Assembly: GCA_029448655.1 (NCBI GenBank)
Contig: JACCLO010000016.1
Location: 124,001-188,000, forward strand
DNA length: 64,000 nucleotides
Reading direction: 5' to 3'
From: Wolfiporia cocos
Taxonomy: Eukaryota; Basidiomycota; Agaricomycetes; Polyporales; Phaeolaceae
Shown here: piece after piece, positions 7,852 to 17,165 of the stretch
Layout: each line of letters begins with the position of its first letter
Position numbering within the stretch: position 1 is the stretch's first letter
The notes under the pieces: model-generated
Seen by the model: the letters and a program-made list of their open reading frames with translations, nothing else
Database searches by the model: none
What the model was told of the DNA's origin: nothing
Position numbers and translations under genes: made by a program

Positions 7852-10800
7852 TTTTTTTCTGATGCACAGGGTCCTTGTACATAACCAACTTGGAAGCATG
7901 AAATACGGGGTGATAAGCCCTGTATTGCTCGTCCATGTGTACCCTAAAGGTGACCGGAGATAATTGTTCAATTATCTTGAATGGTCCCAAATAGCGTGGG
8001 CTAAGACTTCTTTCGGAGTCTTGCCAGCTACGGGCGTCAACGAGTACTTTATCGCCGACTTTAAACGGTACCGAGCGCTTGTGTTGATCATAGTACCAAG
8101 ACCAGCGTTCAGCAGCCAATTTCATTGCTGCCTTAGCTTGTTCTTGTGCTGACCATCTGGCGTAAGCAAATTGATTTAAATCCGAGTATTGCGTCAGCTT
8201 CAAATCCGTAGGTCCTGCATTGGGATGCCTTCCTAGTTCGACGAAGAATGGACTATTCTTGGTCGTCTCACTAGCCGCGTTATTGTACGCAAACTCTGCC
8301 GTGGGGAGATAGAACACCCAGTTATCTTTTTGGATAACATCGATGTAGCATCGTAGGTATTGTTCTAGAATTTGGTTAATTCTCTCCGTTTGGCCGTCCG
8401 CTTGCGGATGGTAGGCTGTCGTCATCGACCTCTGAATTCCCAATTGCTCGCACCATCCCTTGAATAACTCAGAAGAGAATTGCGGTCCTCTGTCCGAAAT
8501 GATTTGTTTCGGAAGCCCGTGATTCGGATAAATCCGAAGGTACAGGAGGTTTGCTAATTCCTTTGCTGAGATATTGTCTGATGTGGGGATGAAGTGTGCG
8601 CGCTTGGTCAATCGGTCCACTACTACCATGATAGCGGTGAATTGTTTGAATTCGCCGCTAGGCGGTAAGTGAACGATGAAGTCGATTGTGATTGTGTCCC
8701 AGGGTGCTTCCGGTACTGGGAGCGGTTGCAGGGGTCCATACAGGGTCTGGTTGCGGTTCTTCATGCGTTGGCATGTGTCACAACCTTCCACGTATTGCTT
8801 TACCATCGTGGTCATTCCAGGCCACCAGTAATTACGTGATAGAAGTTCATAGGTCTTCCATCGTCCGAAGTGTCCGGCAGTCACATGGTCATGATGTAAC
8901 TCCAGAATCTTCGTGCGCAATTCCTTAGGCTCTTTTGGAATGTACACTTTTCCTCGTCTGAGGAGTAATCCGGCCTCCATGTTCCATTCCTGGAGATCTT
9001 TACCAAATTCCTTGGGACCACTTTTCAGTAGTTCCTGGTAATCTTTGGTAATCTGATCGTCCATGAGGGCTTGTCGGATTTGTCGGAGTAGGTCCTCGTC
9101 GCCTGATTGTATCTCCTGCTGTGACGCTTCTAGCGCCCTAACCGTGAAATATTCCGGTTTCAGCAAAATTTGATTGCGATTGTCGAGTTCCACCCCCTCT
9201 TCATGGTCTGGCCTCCGTGACAGAGGATCAGCCGTGAGCATTGTTTTACTGGGTTTGTGACACATGGTGAAGTTGAACCTTGTCAGGTAAAGACTCCAAC
9301 GTGCTTGTCTCCGGGTTAGCCGTTGTGCCGATTTGAAATATGTCAGATTGAGATGATCTGACCATACTTCGAATTTGTGTGGATGTCCTTCGAGGTAATG
9401 TCTCCATTCCTCTAGAGCGCGGATGATTGCGAGCAACTCCTTATCGTAAATCTCATAGTTCCTTTCGGGTGCTGATAGAGATTTTGAGTAAAAGGCTACC
9501 GGGTGCCAGAGCTTATCCTCCGAAGAGTATTGCGATAGCACTGCACCAGTTGCGTAATCGGAAGAATCCGCTTCCACGCGGAACGGGGACTCCTGATCTG
9601 GGATCCGGAGTATTGGAGCCAATGTGAAAGCTTCCTTAAGTGTCTGGAATGCTTCCGCTTGTTCGGGTCCCCAGTTCCATTGCGTGTTTTTCTTGGACAG
9701 TCCGGTTAACGGCTTTACCACTTTGGAGAAGTCTTTAATGAACCGATGGTAGTAGTTGGCGAAGCCAACAAAAGCCTGGACGTCCTTCACCTTGGCAGGT
9801 GTAGGCCAGTCCATAACGCCGGCTACCTTCTTAGGGTCCATTTCGACTTTTCCTTTGGAAATGATCATTCCCAGGTATTCAATACTGCTTTGTTCGAAGA
9901 AGCACTTTTCAGGCTTCGCGAACAAGTCGTTGTCTTGCAAGATTTGTAATACTTGCTTGACGATACGACGGTGTTCCAACAGGTCGTTTCCAAACACAAG
10001 GATGTCGTCTAGGTAGACAATGACCTTTCCTTCTCTGATAAGGTCACCTAGAATATCGTTCATCATGTGTTGGAACGTGCTGGGTGCATTACAAAAACCG
10101 AAGTACATGACTACAGCTTCGTAAAGGCCGTTAGGCGTAATGAATGCGGTCTTCCATTCATCTCCCTCCTTGATTCTTACGTTGTTGTAACCCCAACGCA
10201 AGTCGAGCTTCGTAAATATCGAAGCCTGGCTAAGCTTATCGATAAGCTCGTCTATGCGTGGGAGAGGGTACCTGTTTTTAATGGTCAAGTCGTTTACTTT
10301 TCGGTAATCGACTACCATTCGGGCTCCGCCGTCTTTTTTAGGGACGAAGAAGACCGGACTCGCGATCGGGGATTTTGAGTGACGGATGTAGCCCTTCCGT
10401 AACTCTTCCTGGATCCACTGATCTAGCGAGTTCGCTTCCTGAGGAGACATCTTGTATGCCTTACTCGGGGGCGGTAGCACCGCGTCATCGGGAAAGTCGA
10501 TGGCGTGGTCGTATGGTTTCCGTTCGGGCATCCTTTTGGATGCGCGTTGAGAAAATACCGTGGGACCAAACTCCTGGTATTCCTCCGGAACCAAGGATTT
10601 CCATTTCTGGAGATCCGCATCTGTCAGGAATTCATCGTCCGACTTCTCTGTTATCGACTGAATGGCGTCGATAAGGAGTTCCGTTCCTTCGTCAAGGGTG
10701 TTCACCCAAGCGACAAAGGGATTCTCAGGCTCCTCTAAGCCGAGAAAATCTATTGGAAAGTCGTTGATGATCTGATAGATGTTGCGGGGTTCGATTTCGT

Positions 10801-11551
10801 CTTCTTCCTCAGAAATCGAAACCCGTTTGCCATGTTTGCATTTTTCCGTACACCGATATGTGAAGGTTCCTTCCGGCCATATGAAGTCCGGGTTGTGTTT
10901 CAGGAACCAGTCATATCCGAGGATCACATCCGCATTTTGTACGTCCATTACGTACAAGAATTCGGTGGACTTGTGTTCCTCGTGCACCATATAAGCTTTA
11001 ACCGCCATATTGATATTACCGGCGGTATTAGAGGTACCGTCGGCGTTGCGAATCTCGAGAGGCGAAGGTAGTTTCTGAGTAACTAACTTCTCCTCATGGA
11101 CGAGTTTCTTATCGATGACGCTTATTGATGCACCGGTGTCGATTAATGCCATGGCGTTGACTTTCTTTCCATATACCCACAATTCTACTTCGATGGAGAA
11201 TGATTTATTGTCGTCTCGAGAATCATTTCCGTGTACATTATACAAAGTAAAAAACTTCAGCGCAAGTGGGTCAGGATGAAAGTATTGTACAGGAGGGGCA
11301 CGTGTAGCTAGTGTCCTTGTCCTCCGGGCAAAGTCCATTGCCGAGCTGCCGAATATACCGAGATGGGATACCGGGTGACGTACGACCGCCTTATCTTCCC
11401 ACAAGATAAGGGGTCTCTGTGAAGCCTCTTCGTAGAGGTGCGCTTCTTCGGGGCGCTGTACACTCCCAGCCGCTGCGGGGCTGGTGTGTTCTTCACAGAA
11501 CGTCTTCGAGACGTGTGGTTGGGGCGAGGGGAACCGAGATGGTCCCGACAT
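7763..11551 (-). CDS. Pol polyprotein: protease, RT, RNase H, integrase
   Basis: 1,262 codons from an ATG at 11551 inside the end of gag. Protease: ALIDTGAS, catalytic Asp at residue 138. RT: about 390-570, with KLDLRWGYNN and YLDD at 513-516. RNase H: about 655-775, with Asp 662, Glu 705 and Asp 732 regions visible. Integrase: His/Cys zinc-binding segment about 886-927 ending CDTC, then catalytic Asp 957, Asp 1020 (ISDRGPQF) and Glu 1056 (DGQTER), a D-35-E spacing. Pol is in the +1 frame relative to gag with a 59-nt overlap, so it is made by +1 frameshifting or by starting at its own ATG. After HQKK the frame is lost at the A-run, adding about 25 unrelated residues and removing chromodomain and dUTPase from the polyprotein. 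Confidence 0.95.
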   Translation of the reverse strand: MSGPSRFPSPQPHVSKTFCEEHTSPAAAGSVQRPEEAHLYEEASQRPLILWEDKAVVRHPVSHLGIFGSSAMDFARRTRTLATRAPPVQYFHPDPLALKFFTLYNVHGNDSRDDNKSFSIEVELWVYGKKVNAMALIDTGASISVIDKKLVHEEKLVTQKLPSPLEIRNADGTSNTAGNINMAVKAYMVHEEHKSTEFLYVMDVQNADVILGYDWFLKHNPDFIWPEGTFTYRCTEKCKHGKRVSISEEEDEIEPRNIYQIINDFPIDFLGLEEPENPFVAWVNTLDEGTELLIDAIQSITEKSDDEFLTDADLQKWKSLVPEEYQEFGPTVFSQRASKRMPERKPYDHAIDFPDDAVLPPPSKAYKMSPQEANSLDQWIQEELRKGYIRHSKSPIASPVFFVPKKDGGARMVVDYRKVNDLTIKNRYPLPRIDELIDKLSQASIFTKLDLRWGYNNVRIKEGDEWKTAFITPNGLYEAVVMYFGFCNAPSTFQHMMNDILGDLIREGKVIVYLDDILVFGNDLLEHRRIVKQVLQILQDNDLFAKPEKCFFEQSSIEYLGMIISKGKVEMDPKKVAGVMDWPTPAKVKDVQAFVGFANYYHRFIKDFSKVVKPLTGLSKKNTQWNWGPEQAEAFQTLKEAFTLAPILRIPDQESPFRVEADSSDYATGAVLSQYSSEDKLWHPVAFYSKSLSAPERNYEIYDKELLAIIRALEEWRHYLEGHPHKFEVWSDHLNLTYFKSAQRLTRRQARWSLYLTRFNFTMCHKPSKTMLTADPLSRRPDHEEGVELDNRNQILLKPEYFTVRALEASQQEIQSGDEDLLRQIRQALMDDQITKDYQELLKSGPKEFGKDLQEWNMEAGLLLRRGKVYIPKEPKELRTKILELHHDHVTAGHFGRWKTYELLSRNYWWPGMTTMVKQYVEGCDTCQRMKNRNQTLYGPLQPLPVPEAPWDTITIDFIVHLPPSGEFKQFTAIMVVVDRLTKRAHFIPTSDNISAKELANLLYLRIYPNHGLPKQIISDRGPQFSSELFKGWCEQLGIQRSMTTAYHPQADGQTERINQILEQYLRCYIDVIQKDNWVFYLPTAEFAYNNAASETTKNSPFFVELGRHPNAGPTDLKLTQYSDLNQFAYARWSAQEQAKAAMKLAAERWSWYYDQHKRSVPFKVGDKVLVDARSWQDSERSLSPRYLGPFKIIEQLSPVTFRVHMDEQYRAYHPVFHASKLVMYKDPVHQKKTGASTRNGRWRGIMGSREDLRSSSSRRKS

Positions 11552-13496
11552 TGGCGATGGTGGTGGCGGGGGCCGAGGGTCCTGCTGAGCTTGAGTCAGC
11601 CGTCACTTCTTCCCAGATCGTTCGGGCACGATACATCTTGCCATCCGCGGGGGGCGCCGAGTACGGCTTCTTGCCAGAAGCCTGTCCCTTTCCACTACCC
11701 GAAGGAGCAGCCGTGGTCTTGCCAGACGCGGCAGCTGCATCCTTCGCCCTTTGTTGTTCGGCCCGCTGAGCGGCAGGCACGAATGTTCCCGCAGCCTTGT
11801 CCGCGGCAAGCTTAGGACACTTGTTGAAATAGTGTCCCGTCTGCTTGCAGTACGTGCAGACGGCATTGGCGGTGTCGGCGGGGGCTTTGGCGGGCGCCTT
11901 TCCCTTGTCCTTCTTTTTCTCCGACTTCTTCGCAGAAGCGGAGGACGTCTCCTTCTTTTCGGCAGGGGCCGAGTCCTTCTTCCCGGCCTTCTCGAAGATC
12001 GATCCCTTGATCTTGTCTGGATAAGATGTCTGATACATCTCCAGGGCAAAGTCGATAAGGGGCTCGATGTTGGTCGGGGCCTTGAAGAACGGGGTCTTGC
12101 CGAGGACGTTTAAGGTGTCCTTGACCTTTTCGGGGAGTGTTTCGGTGAACTCCCACACCAGGGTCTCGTTGGCGGTTTCGGAGAGTCGGCCGAGGGTTCG
12201 GAACCATTCGCAGTAGTTGAAGTAATTCGACTCGGCGAGTTCCTTGCCCTTGGTACCGCAGTAGCTGCGAATTTCCTTTTTCGCGATCTCCTTATCCGTC
12301 ATCTTGCCGTATTGCACCATTACGGATTTGGTGAAGTCCTCCCAGGTGCCGAGAGGTTCACCGTTTCCTGCCTTCTTGATGAGAGGCGAGAAAAATTTGT
12401 ATGCGTCCCCTGTGACGCGGAAGAGGGCCGTGGTGATACGGTCATGGTCGTCGTAGACCCTGAGCGTACCGAAGTACAGGCCCATCTTCTCCACCCATTT
12501 CTGCGCAGTCACCTTTCCAGATGACCCAGAGAATTCGGGGGGAGGGGGAATTTTCAGGTTTTGAGGCAGACCTGGAATCTGCGGGGTGACGGCTGCTGCA
12601 GCAGCGGCTGCAGGTGGAGCGGCGGCAGCGGCCCCAGTTGTGCGGGCCGGTGCGGGTTCTTCCGGGGGCGTGCGGACGCCGGGAGGGTTGGGAATGGAGG
12701 GATTCTTTCGGCTCCTTCGAAGTTCCTCCTCAACCTTCTCCATGCGCTCGGCGAACGCATCCTCGAGGTCATCGAGCCGAGTCCGGTAATCGTCCCGGAG
12801 CTGTTTCTCCATTTCGGAGAACTTGGCGGTGTAGTCCTGTCGGAGTTCCTTGCCAAGGTCCACCAAAGTGGACACAAGCTCGTTGCGGACTGAATTGACC
12901 GCTTCGTGTAGCTCGTCTTGGGCCATATGTTCGATTGCCCTGGATTGCCCAGCCAGGGAGTCGATTCTGCCATGGATTCGCTCCAGGCGGGCGTGCACCA
13001 TCCGGCCGAGGGTGTCAACCTTGTCGTGGCTGATCGCCGCACTTCGTTGTACGGCGGCATCGAGGATTGCCCCATGCAGGGGTGCATCCACCTTGTGTTG
13101 TTCCTCCTCTGGGAGGTACGACTTGAGGCCTATTTCGACCTCGGCATTGGTTCGGCGTTCTGGGCCCGAAAACTCTATTTCTAGGGTTGTGACGGGCCCG
13201 ATTGGACGGGTGTAGCGAGCCGGAGGGTACCCGGGGATAGGTGTGCCCGGACGCGTTCCCATGGGGTTGGATGGGGAGTCCCTTTGTGGGGGAACATCCT
13301 CGAGAACATCCTCTTCCTCTTCCTCGCTCAGATGTTCCAAGGTCACCAGGGGTTGAGTCCCTGAGGGCCCGGCTACCGGGGTCACTGGACCTTCCGAGCG
13401 GAGGCGCATGCGACGGGGAGCGAGGGGGATGCTGTTGGAGGAGATGGAAGACATTTTGAATCTGTTTGCGACGAATGTTAGTTTCCGGTTACTCAT
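11493..13496 (-). CDS. Gag capsid/nucleocapsid protein, 667 aa
   Basis: Forms the particle that packages element RNA. The start ATG (13494-13496) lies 102 nt after the ORF0 stop and matches the start of copy 2. The N-terminal 100 residues are low-complexity and acidic; residues about 135-270 are heptad-rich (likely coiled coil, ARLERIHGRIDSLAGQ...); an Ala/Pro linker follows. A retrotransposon-gag fold lies about 315-480 (WVEKMGLYFGTLRVYDDHDRI...). A Lys-rich spacer leads to one CCHC zinc knuckle at 547-560 (CTYCKQTGHYFNKC), which binds RNA. Its 3' end overlaps pol by 59 nt. No frame damage is seen. Confidence 0.93.
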   Translation of the reverse strand: MSNRKLTFVANRFKMSSISSNSIPLAPRRMRLRSEGPVTPVAGPSGTQPLVTLEHLSEEEEEDVLEDVPPQRDSPSNPMGTRPGTPIPGYPPARYTRPIGPVTTLEIEFSGPERRTNAEVEIGLKSYLPEEEQHKVDAPLHGAILDAAVQRSAAISHDKVDTLGRMVHARLERIHGRIDSLAGQSRAIEHMAQDELHEAVNSVRNELVSTLVDLGKELRQDYTAKFSEMEKQLRDDYRTRLDDLEDAFAERMEKVEEELRRSRKNPSIPNPPGVRTPPEEPAPARTTGAAAAAPPAAAAAAAVTPQIPGLPQNLKIPPPPEFSGSSGKVTAQKWVEKMGLYFGTLRVYDDHDRITTALFRVTGDAYKFFSPLIKKAGNGEPLGTWEDFTKSVMVQYGKMTDKEIAKKEIRSYCGTKGKELAESNYFNYCEWFRTLGRLSETANETLVWEFTETLPEKVKDTLNVLGKTPFFKAPTNIEPLIDFALEMYQTSYPDKIKGSIFEKAGKKDSAPAEKKETSSASAKKSEKKKDKGKAPAKAPADTANAVCTYCKQTGHYFNKCPKLAADKAAGTFVPAAQRAEQQRAKDAAAASGKTTAAPSGSGKGQASGKKPYSAPPADGKMYRARTIWEEVTADSSSAGPSAPATTIANVGTISVPLAPTTRLEDVL

Positions 13497-13598
13497 TGTC
13501 TTAGATTCTTAAGAAGGGATTTTAGTTTGAAAGCTGCAACTTTCGTTATAGATCACACTCGCACTCTATTTCAGAGTTAAAAGATGATAGTATTTCTA

Positions 13599-14522
13599 CT
13601 ATACAATCGCGAGTATATCTTCTTCTACCGAAGTAGTTGAGGGCCCTGCCACCTTGTCAGGTGGTGTTACACCAAAGGCAAAAGAAATTTGTAGCGCTAC
13701 GCATTCTGCTATGATACGAGCCAAGTCCGTACGCCAATCCGAAAAGGAAATGTTGCCGAGCTGTTTACAGTACTTTTTCATAATTCTCCACTCTTTATTG
13801 GTGATCCTCCCTCGTCTCGCTCTATCCTTTACGTTATCCACCAAGTCCTCCAATTCTACTACCATAGTATGGAAACGCATGTCGTTTTCCATATGGAAGC
13901 CTGGGTAATTAGGGGGGTGGTTGGCGAGAGGAGTGAGATGAGTGAGAGTGCCTTCTAGCATGGGAATAACTTGCTCGCATGCTTGGAGAGGCTTCTTCTT
14001 CCCGAAGACGAGGGAAGGGTCGAGAATCTTGTGGTTGGCCGGAACGGAAGGTCCGGCCGCCGGACTGGAAAGGCGGAGGGCCAGTGAAGAAGCTGCTTGC
14101 TTGGCTTCCTTGGCGGCTTGTTTGGCGGCGATTCGCTTATTCAGCTTATCGCGGGCAAGCGTGAGCTTGTTGAGTTCACGGAGTTCGATGAGGTTCTCCA
14201 TGGCGGTAATGGAAGCGGCTAGCTTCTCTTCCTCTGTCCAGATACGCTTAGCAAGCGGAACTGGTTTGGGAGGTCGAGGAGCGGGTTTCCCAGCCTCAGC
14301 GATGTGCTTTGGCATGTGGACGGGAATCTCCCAAAGATGGAGCTTCCCGGTGTAGTCTTCCTTTACAGGAAGCGTGTATGTGACGTCCTCTGCCTGAGGG
14401 ATGTCGGCGGTGTCGATGCGGCTGAGAAGGGACCGCTTTGCCGGCTTGACATAAGGGGCAGTGGAAGAGCCACGGGTGCGATGGGTAATGCGGGGCATGA
14501 TTCTAGAAAGTGCAGCCTTCAT
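13599..14522 (-). CDS. ORF0: 307-aa protein of unknown function encoded ahead of gag
   Basis: Not recognised. It lies between the leader and gag in the same orientation, and an equal-length ORF is at the same place in copy 2 with about a dozen residue changes. Many nucleotide differences between the copies are at third codon positions, which argues for selection on the protein. Residues 1-36 are strongly basic; 79-90 are Pro-rich (PAPRPPKPVPL); 95-148 are Lys/Glu/Ala-rich and probably helical or coiled coil; 148-170 are Ser/Pro-rich; 212-285 are mostly helical (MENDMRFHTMVVELEDLVDN...), then an acidic tail. No zinc finger, protease motif, signal peptide or membrane segment is visible. It could be an RNA-binding or accessory Gag-like protein, but that is guesswork. 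Confidence 0.8.
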   Translation of the reverse strand: MKAALSRIMPRITHRTRGSSTAPYVKPAKRSLLSRIDTADIPQAEDVTYTLPVKEDYTGKLHLWEIPVHMPKHIAEAGKPAPRPPKPVPLAKRIWTEEEKLAASITAMENLIELRELNKLTLARDKLNKRIAAKQAAKEAKQAASSLALRLSSPAAGPSVPANHKILDPSLVFGKKKPLQACEQVIPMLEGTLTHLTPLANHPPNYPGFHMENDMRFHTMVVELEDLVDNVKDRARRGRITNKEWRIMKKYCKQLGNISFSDWRTDLARIIAECVALQISFAFGVTPPDKVAGPSTTSVEEDILAIV

Positions 14523-15508
14523 GAGAAACGAAATTTCCCAGTGATACGTCCAAGAACAGGAATAGAAGGGATTTATGTAAGGTAGGGTAGTGGACTCCTT
14601 TTCAGGAGCAAAGAAGGTGTACTACGGGGCATAATTACTCTTATGTTGCGCGCAAACCCTGTGCCGAGACGGCGCGGATATTCGCATGACCCTAACGGTC
14701 AGAGGCGCCGACTCCAGGGGTAGAGTTGCTGACTGCCAGGCCGGTTCCTGGGTCAGATGATTGGGATTCGGATACACGACACCGCCCCGGAGGGACGATG
14801 CCGGAAAGTGGCTGGGATTTTACATCCCTTAGCCTGTCCATGCTTCAACAATGAGGTTGCCGTCTACAGACTATCACGGGGACTTTTTCAGGACATTGGA
14901 ATACCATCGCGTCCACAGGTAAGTGGATTAGCCCTAAGGCGCGCAAGTGTACCCCTTTGCCCTATTTGACCCCATGACGTGCACGCCGAACTGCCCGGAG
15001 GACTTATGTTTTGTGGCTACCGCACTTGTCCTTTGGCAGGATTATCCGAAGATGATCCCCCTCACTGCTTTTCCCATGACGGGTTCAAAGCAGGGCCCTT
15101 ACGCCTGGGCGGCGGCTTTGGAAAATTCCCATGCCATCATAGTGATGACCCTGTGGATAGCGATGGGGCGCTGAACAACGCTTGCCATGGCAGGGGGTTG
15201 GGCGCACACGGGCAGACCGTCCCCTTTTCTCCACAGGCGGGTCTTAACCGCTCACAGTCCAAGCTTGTCAGCAAGGACCGTGTCTCCTTGACCCTGGAGT
15301 CCGGGTTAGGTAGGCCTCCTGCCTAAAAAGGCGGTGTGGCTTCCCTGGTTGCCAATCCTCTGCCGAGGATGGCGATGTATCCCCCAGATCTCAACTGTCA
15401 CCCCAATCGCCTTGTCAGGCAGAAAGGGATGTGCGCAGCAACGAGCAAAATACCCCTGTAGGATAGAGACCCAGGCCCAAGCGCAAGCGCAAGGGCGGGG
15501 GTAGGGGG
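14523..15508 (-). other. Long 5' leader of copy 1
   Basis: About 1 kb between the primer-binding site and the ORF0 ATG. Short ORFs occur on both strands but none is shared in frame with copy 2. Most of the sequence aligns with the leader of copy 2. One internal block (about 14860-14990) differs and looks replaced, not point-mutated. Likely roles are packaging signal and structured 5' UTR. Confidence 0.7.
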
Positions 15509-15519
15509 AGATTTGTTCT
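15509..15519 (-). other. Self-primer binding site of copy 1
   Basis: Minus-strand AGAACAAATCT, 2 nt after the 5' LTR. It is the exact reverse complement of AGATTTGTTCT inside the LTR (plus coordinates 15644-15654), 34 nt past the TATA box start. That is where the mRNA would begin. The arrangement matches Tf1-type self-priming, in which the first 11 nt of the RNA act as primer instead of a tRNA. Confidence 0.82.
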
Positions 15520-15521
15520 TA

Positions 15522-16220
15522 TGACACAGACTAGACTGTGGGACTCACACTATAACCTTGAAAGCGACTTGAAGTAGTTGCTGGAGGTTGGTGAGGAGAC
15601 TAGTGGGCGCAAGCAGAGATGTTATGTGACTGTGCGAATGCAGAGAACAAATCTAAGGCTTATCCGCAGTGATAGCCCTACTTATATACATGCTTTGTTT
15701 GGTTACCGGTAAGGGAGCCAAACATGAGGGTGGTCTGTGCGCAGACATAACTAATACGGTTAAGTCGTAAACTACAGTAGACCATGTGCGCCGGTAATGG
15801 CCGCACCAGTAAGAGCGTTTGTTTGGACCGTAGGTCCATGTTGTGGAAGTGGCTGTAACTACGTTAGTAAGCCATGCACGTGATTCTTATATTCCGGTAT
15901 CGGGATATGAGTAATCGTAAGGTCATTGGCATGTGATAACGAGCGGACCGCTTATCCAATTGTACTGACATAGCCCGGTATCGGGATATGAGTAAGGCGC
16001 GTGACACCGGAGGTTAGTCCGCTGAGTCATTGACGCGTACAAGCGTGTTATGTACGTGTTGTTATGACAAGTGGACGTATACCGCGTTGTGTACGTGTTG
16101 TTTGGTTGCGTGTACGTGTAGACGGGCGCTTAGCAGCGTAAATGTCTACAAGGTCGTAGAAATACCAGATAAATAGGTAAAAATACGGGAAAAATAGTGG
16201 CATGTCCCAAATCTGTGACA
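15522..16220 (-). repeat. 5' LTR of copy 1
   Basis: 699 bp, TG...CA ends on the minus strand. It includes a TATA box (15681-15688), the predicted start (15654), and two direct copies of a motif ending ATATCCCGATACCGG. Confidence 0.97.
15681..15688 (-). promoter_or_regulatory. TATA box of copy 1
   Basis: TATATAAG on the minus strand. Transcription is predicted to start about 34 nt downstream at 15654, exactly at the 11-mer complementary to the primer-binding site. Confidence 0.75.
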
Positions 16221-16225
16221 CAACC

Positions 16226-16448
16226 CTGGCACACTAGGGGTAAAGTGCACCTTTCTTTCGCTCTTGTTGAACTTCGTTTCTCTGAGCATGTGATTGGTTT
16301 TCATACCCGCCACATCCCAGGGTTAAGGGATTAGAGTTCTGGGGGATACACCTGCGAACAGTGTGTAGGGGACCTCTCCTACTGTTGCTTCTAAGCTACT
16401 GGACCAACACCGTGCAACGCGGTCGTAAAGGTCTTGGGTTACAACCCC
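16226..16448. other. Spacer between the two head-to-head copies
   Basis: About 223 bp plus the two TSDs. It is most likely part of the old LTR in which both copies landed: CAACC at its left edge continues the sequence broken at 6276, and ACCAC at its right edge continues at 26480. No ORF or known motif was found. Confidence 0.6.
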
Positions 16449-16453
16449 ACCAC

Positions 16454-17152
16454 TGTCACAGATTTGGGACATGCCACTATTTTTCCCGTATTTTTACCTA
16501 TTTATCTGGTATTTCTACGACCTTGTAGACATTTACGCTGCTAAGCGCCCGTCTACACGTACACGCAACCAAACAACACGTACACAACGCGGTATACGTC
16601 CACTTGTCATAACAACACGTACATAACACGCTTGTACGTGTCAATGACTCAGCGGACTAACCTCCGGTGTCACGCGTCTTACTCATATCCCGATACCGGG
16701 CTATGTCAGTACAATTGGATAAGCGGCCCGCTCGTTATCACATGCCAATGCCCTTACGATTACTCATATCCCGATACCGGTATATAAGAATCACATGCAT
16801 GGCTTACTAACGTAGCTACAGCCACTTCCACAACATGGACCTACGGTCCAAACAAACGATCTTACTGGTGCGGCCATTACCGGCGCACATGGTCTATTGT
16901 AGTTTACGGCTTAACCATATTAAGTTATGCCTGCGCACAGACCACCTTCATGTTTGGCTCCCTTACCGGTAACCAAACAAAGCATGTATATAAGTAGGGC
17001 TATCACTGCGGATAAGCCTTAGATTTGTTCTCTGCATTCGCACAGTCACATACCATCTCTGCTTGCGCCCACTAGCCTCCTCACCAACCTTCTGCAACAC
17101 CTTCAAGTCGCCTAAAGGTTATAGTGTGAGTCCCACAGTCTAGTCTGTGTCA
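16454..17152 (+). repeat. 5' LTR of copy 2
   Basis: Starts TGTCACAGATTTGGG and ends TAGTCTGTGTCA. A motif TTACTCATATCCCGATACC occurs twice (about 16679 and 16760). A second TATATAAG at 16781-16788 follows the second repeat and could be an alternative promoter; copy 1 has lost it (AATATAAG). Confidence 0.97.
16987..16994 (+). promoter_or_regulatory. TATA box of copy 2
   Basis: TATATAAG, 34 nt upstream of AGATTTGTTCT (17021-17031). That 11-mer is the exact complement of the primer-binding site, so it is the likely mRNA 5' end. Confidence 0.75.
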
Positions 17153-17154
17153 TA

Positions 17155-17165
17155 AGAACAAATCT
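17155..17165 (+). other. Self-primer binding site of copy 2
   Basis: AGAACAAATCT, 2 nt after the LTR end. It pairs perfectly over 11 nt with 17021-17031. Pairing stops on both sides of the 11-mer, the same length known for Tf1 self-priming. Confidence 0.82.

Larger units (their letters stand above)
6277..16220 (-). mobile_element. Full-length Ty3/Gypsy chromovirus, copy 1 (9,944 bp, TSD CAACC)
   Basis: Bounded by two 699-bp LTRs and by CAACC on both sides (6272-6276, 16221-16225). In transcription order: 5' LTR, primer-binding site, about 1 kb leader, ORF0 (307 aa), gag (667 aa), pol (protease, RT, RNase H, integrase, chromodomain, dUTPase), polypurine tract, 3' LTR. I found no difference between the two LTRs on reading, so insertion is recent. 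The only obvious lesion is one extra A in an A-run near 7852-7858 that shifts the frame before the chromodomain. The target was an older LTR remnant. Integrase before chromodomain places it in the chromovirus branch of Ty3/Gypsy; the leading ORF and trailing dUTPase are additions. Confidence 0.97.

Noticed and set aside
7852..7858. Programmed frameshift at the A-run
   Set aside because: A classic -1 slip would give the wrong frame; the downstream frame needs +1. Copy 2 has six A's and one continuous frame, so a simple insertion explains it better.
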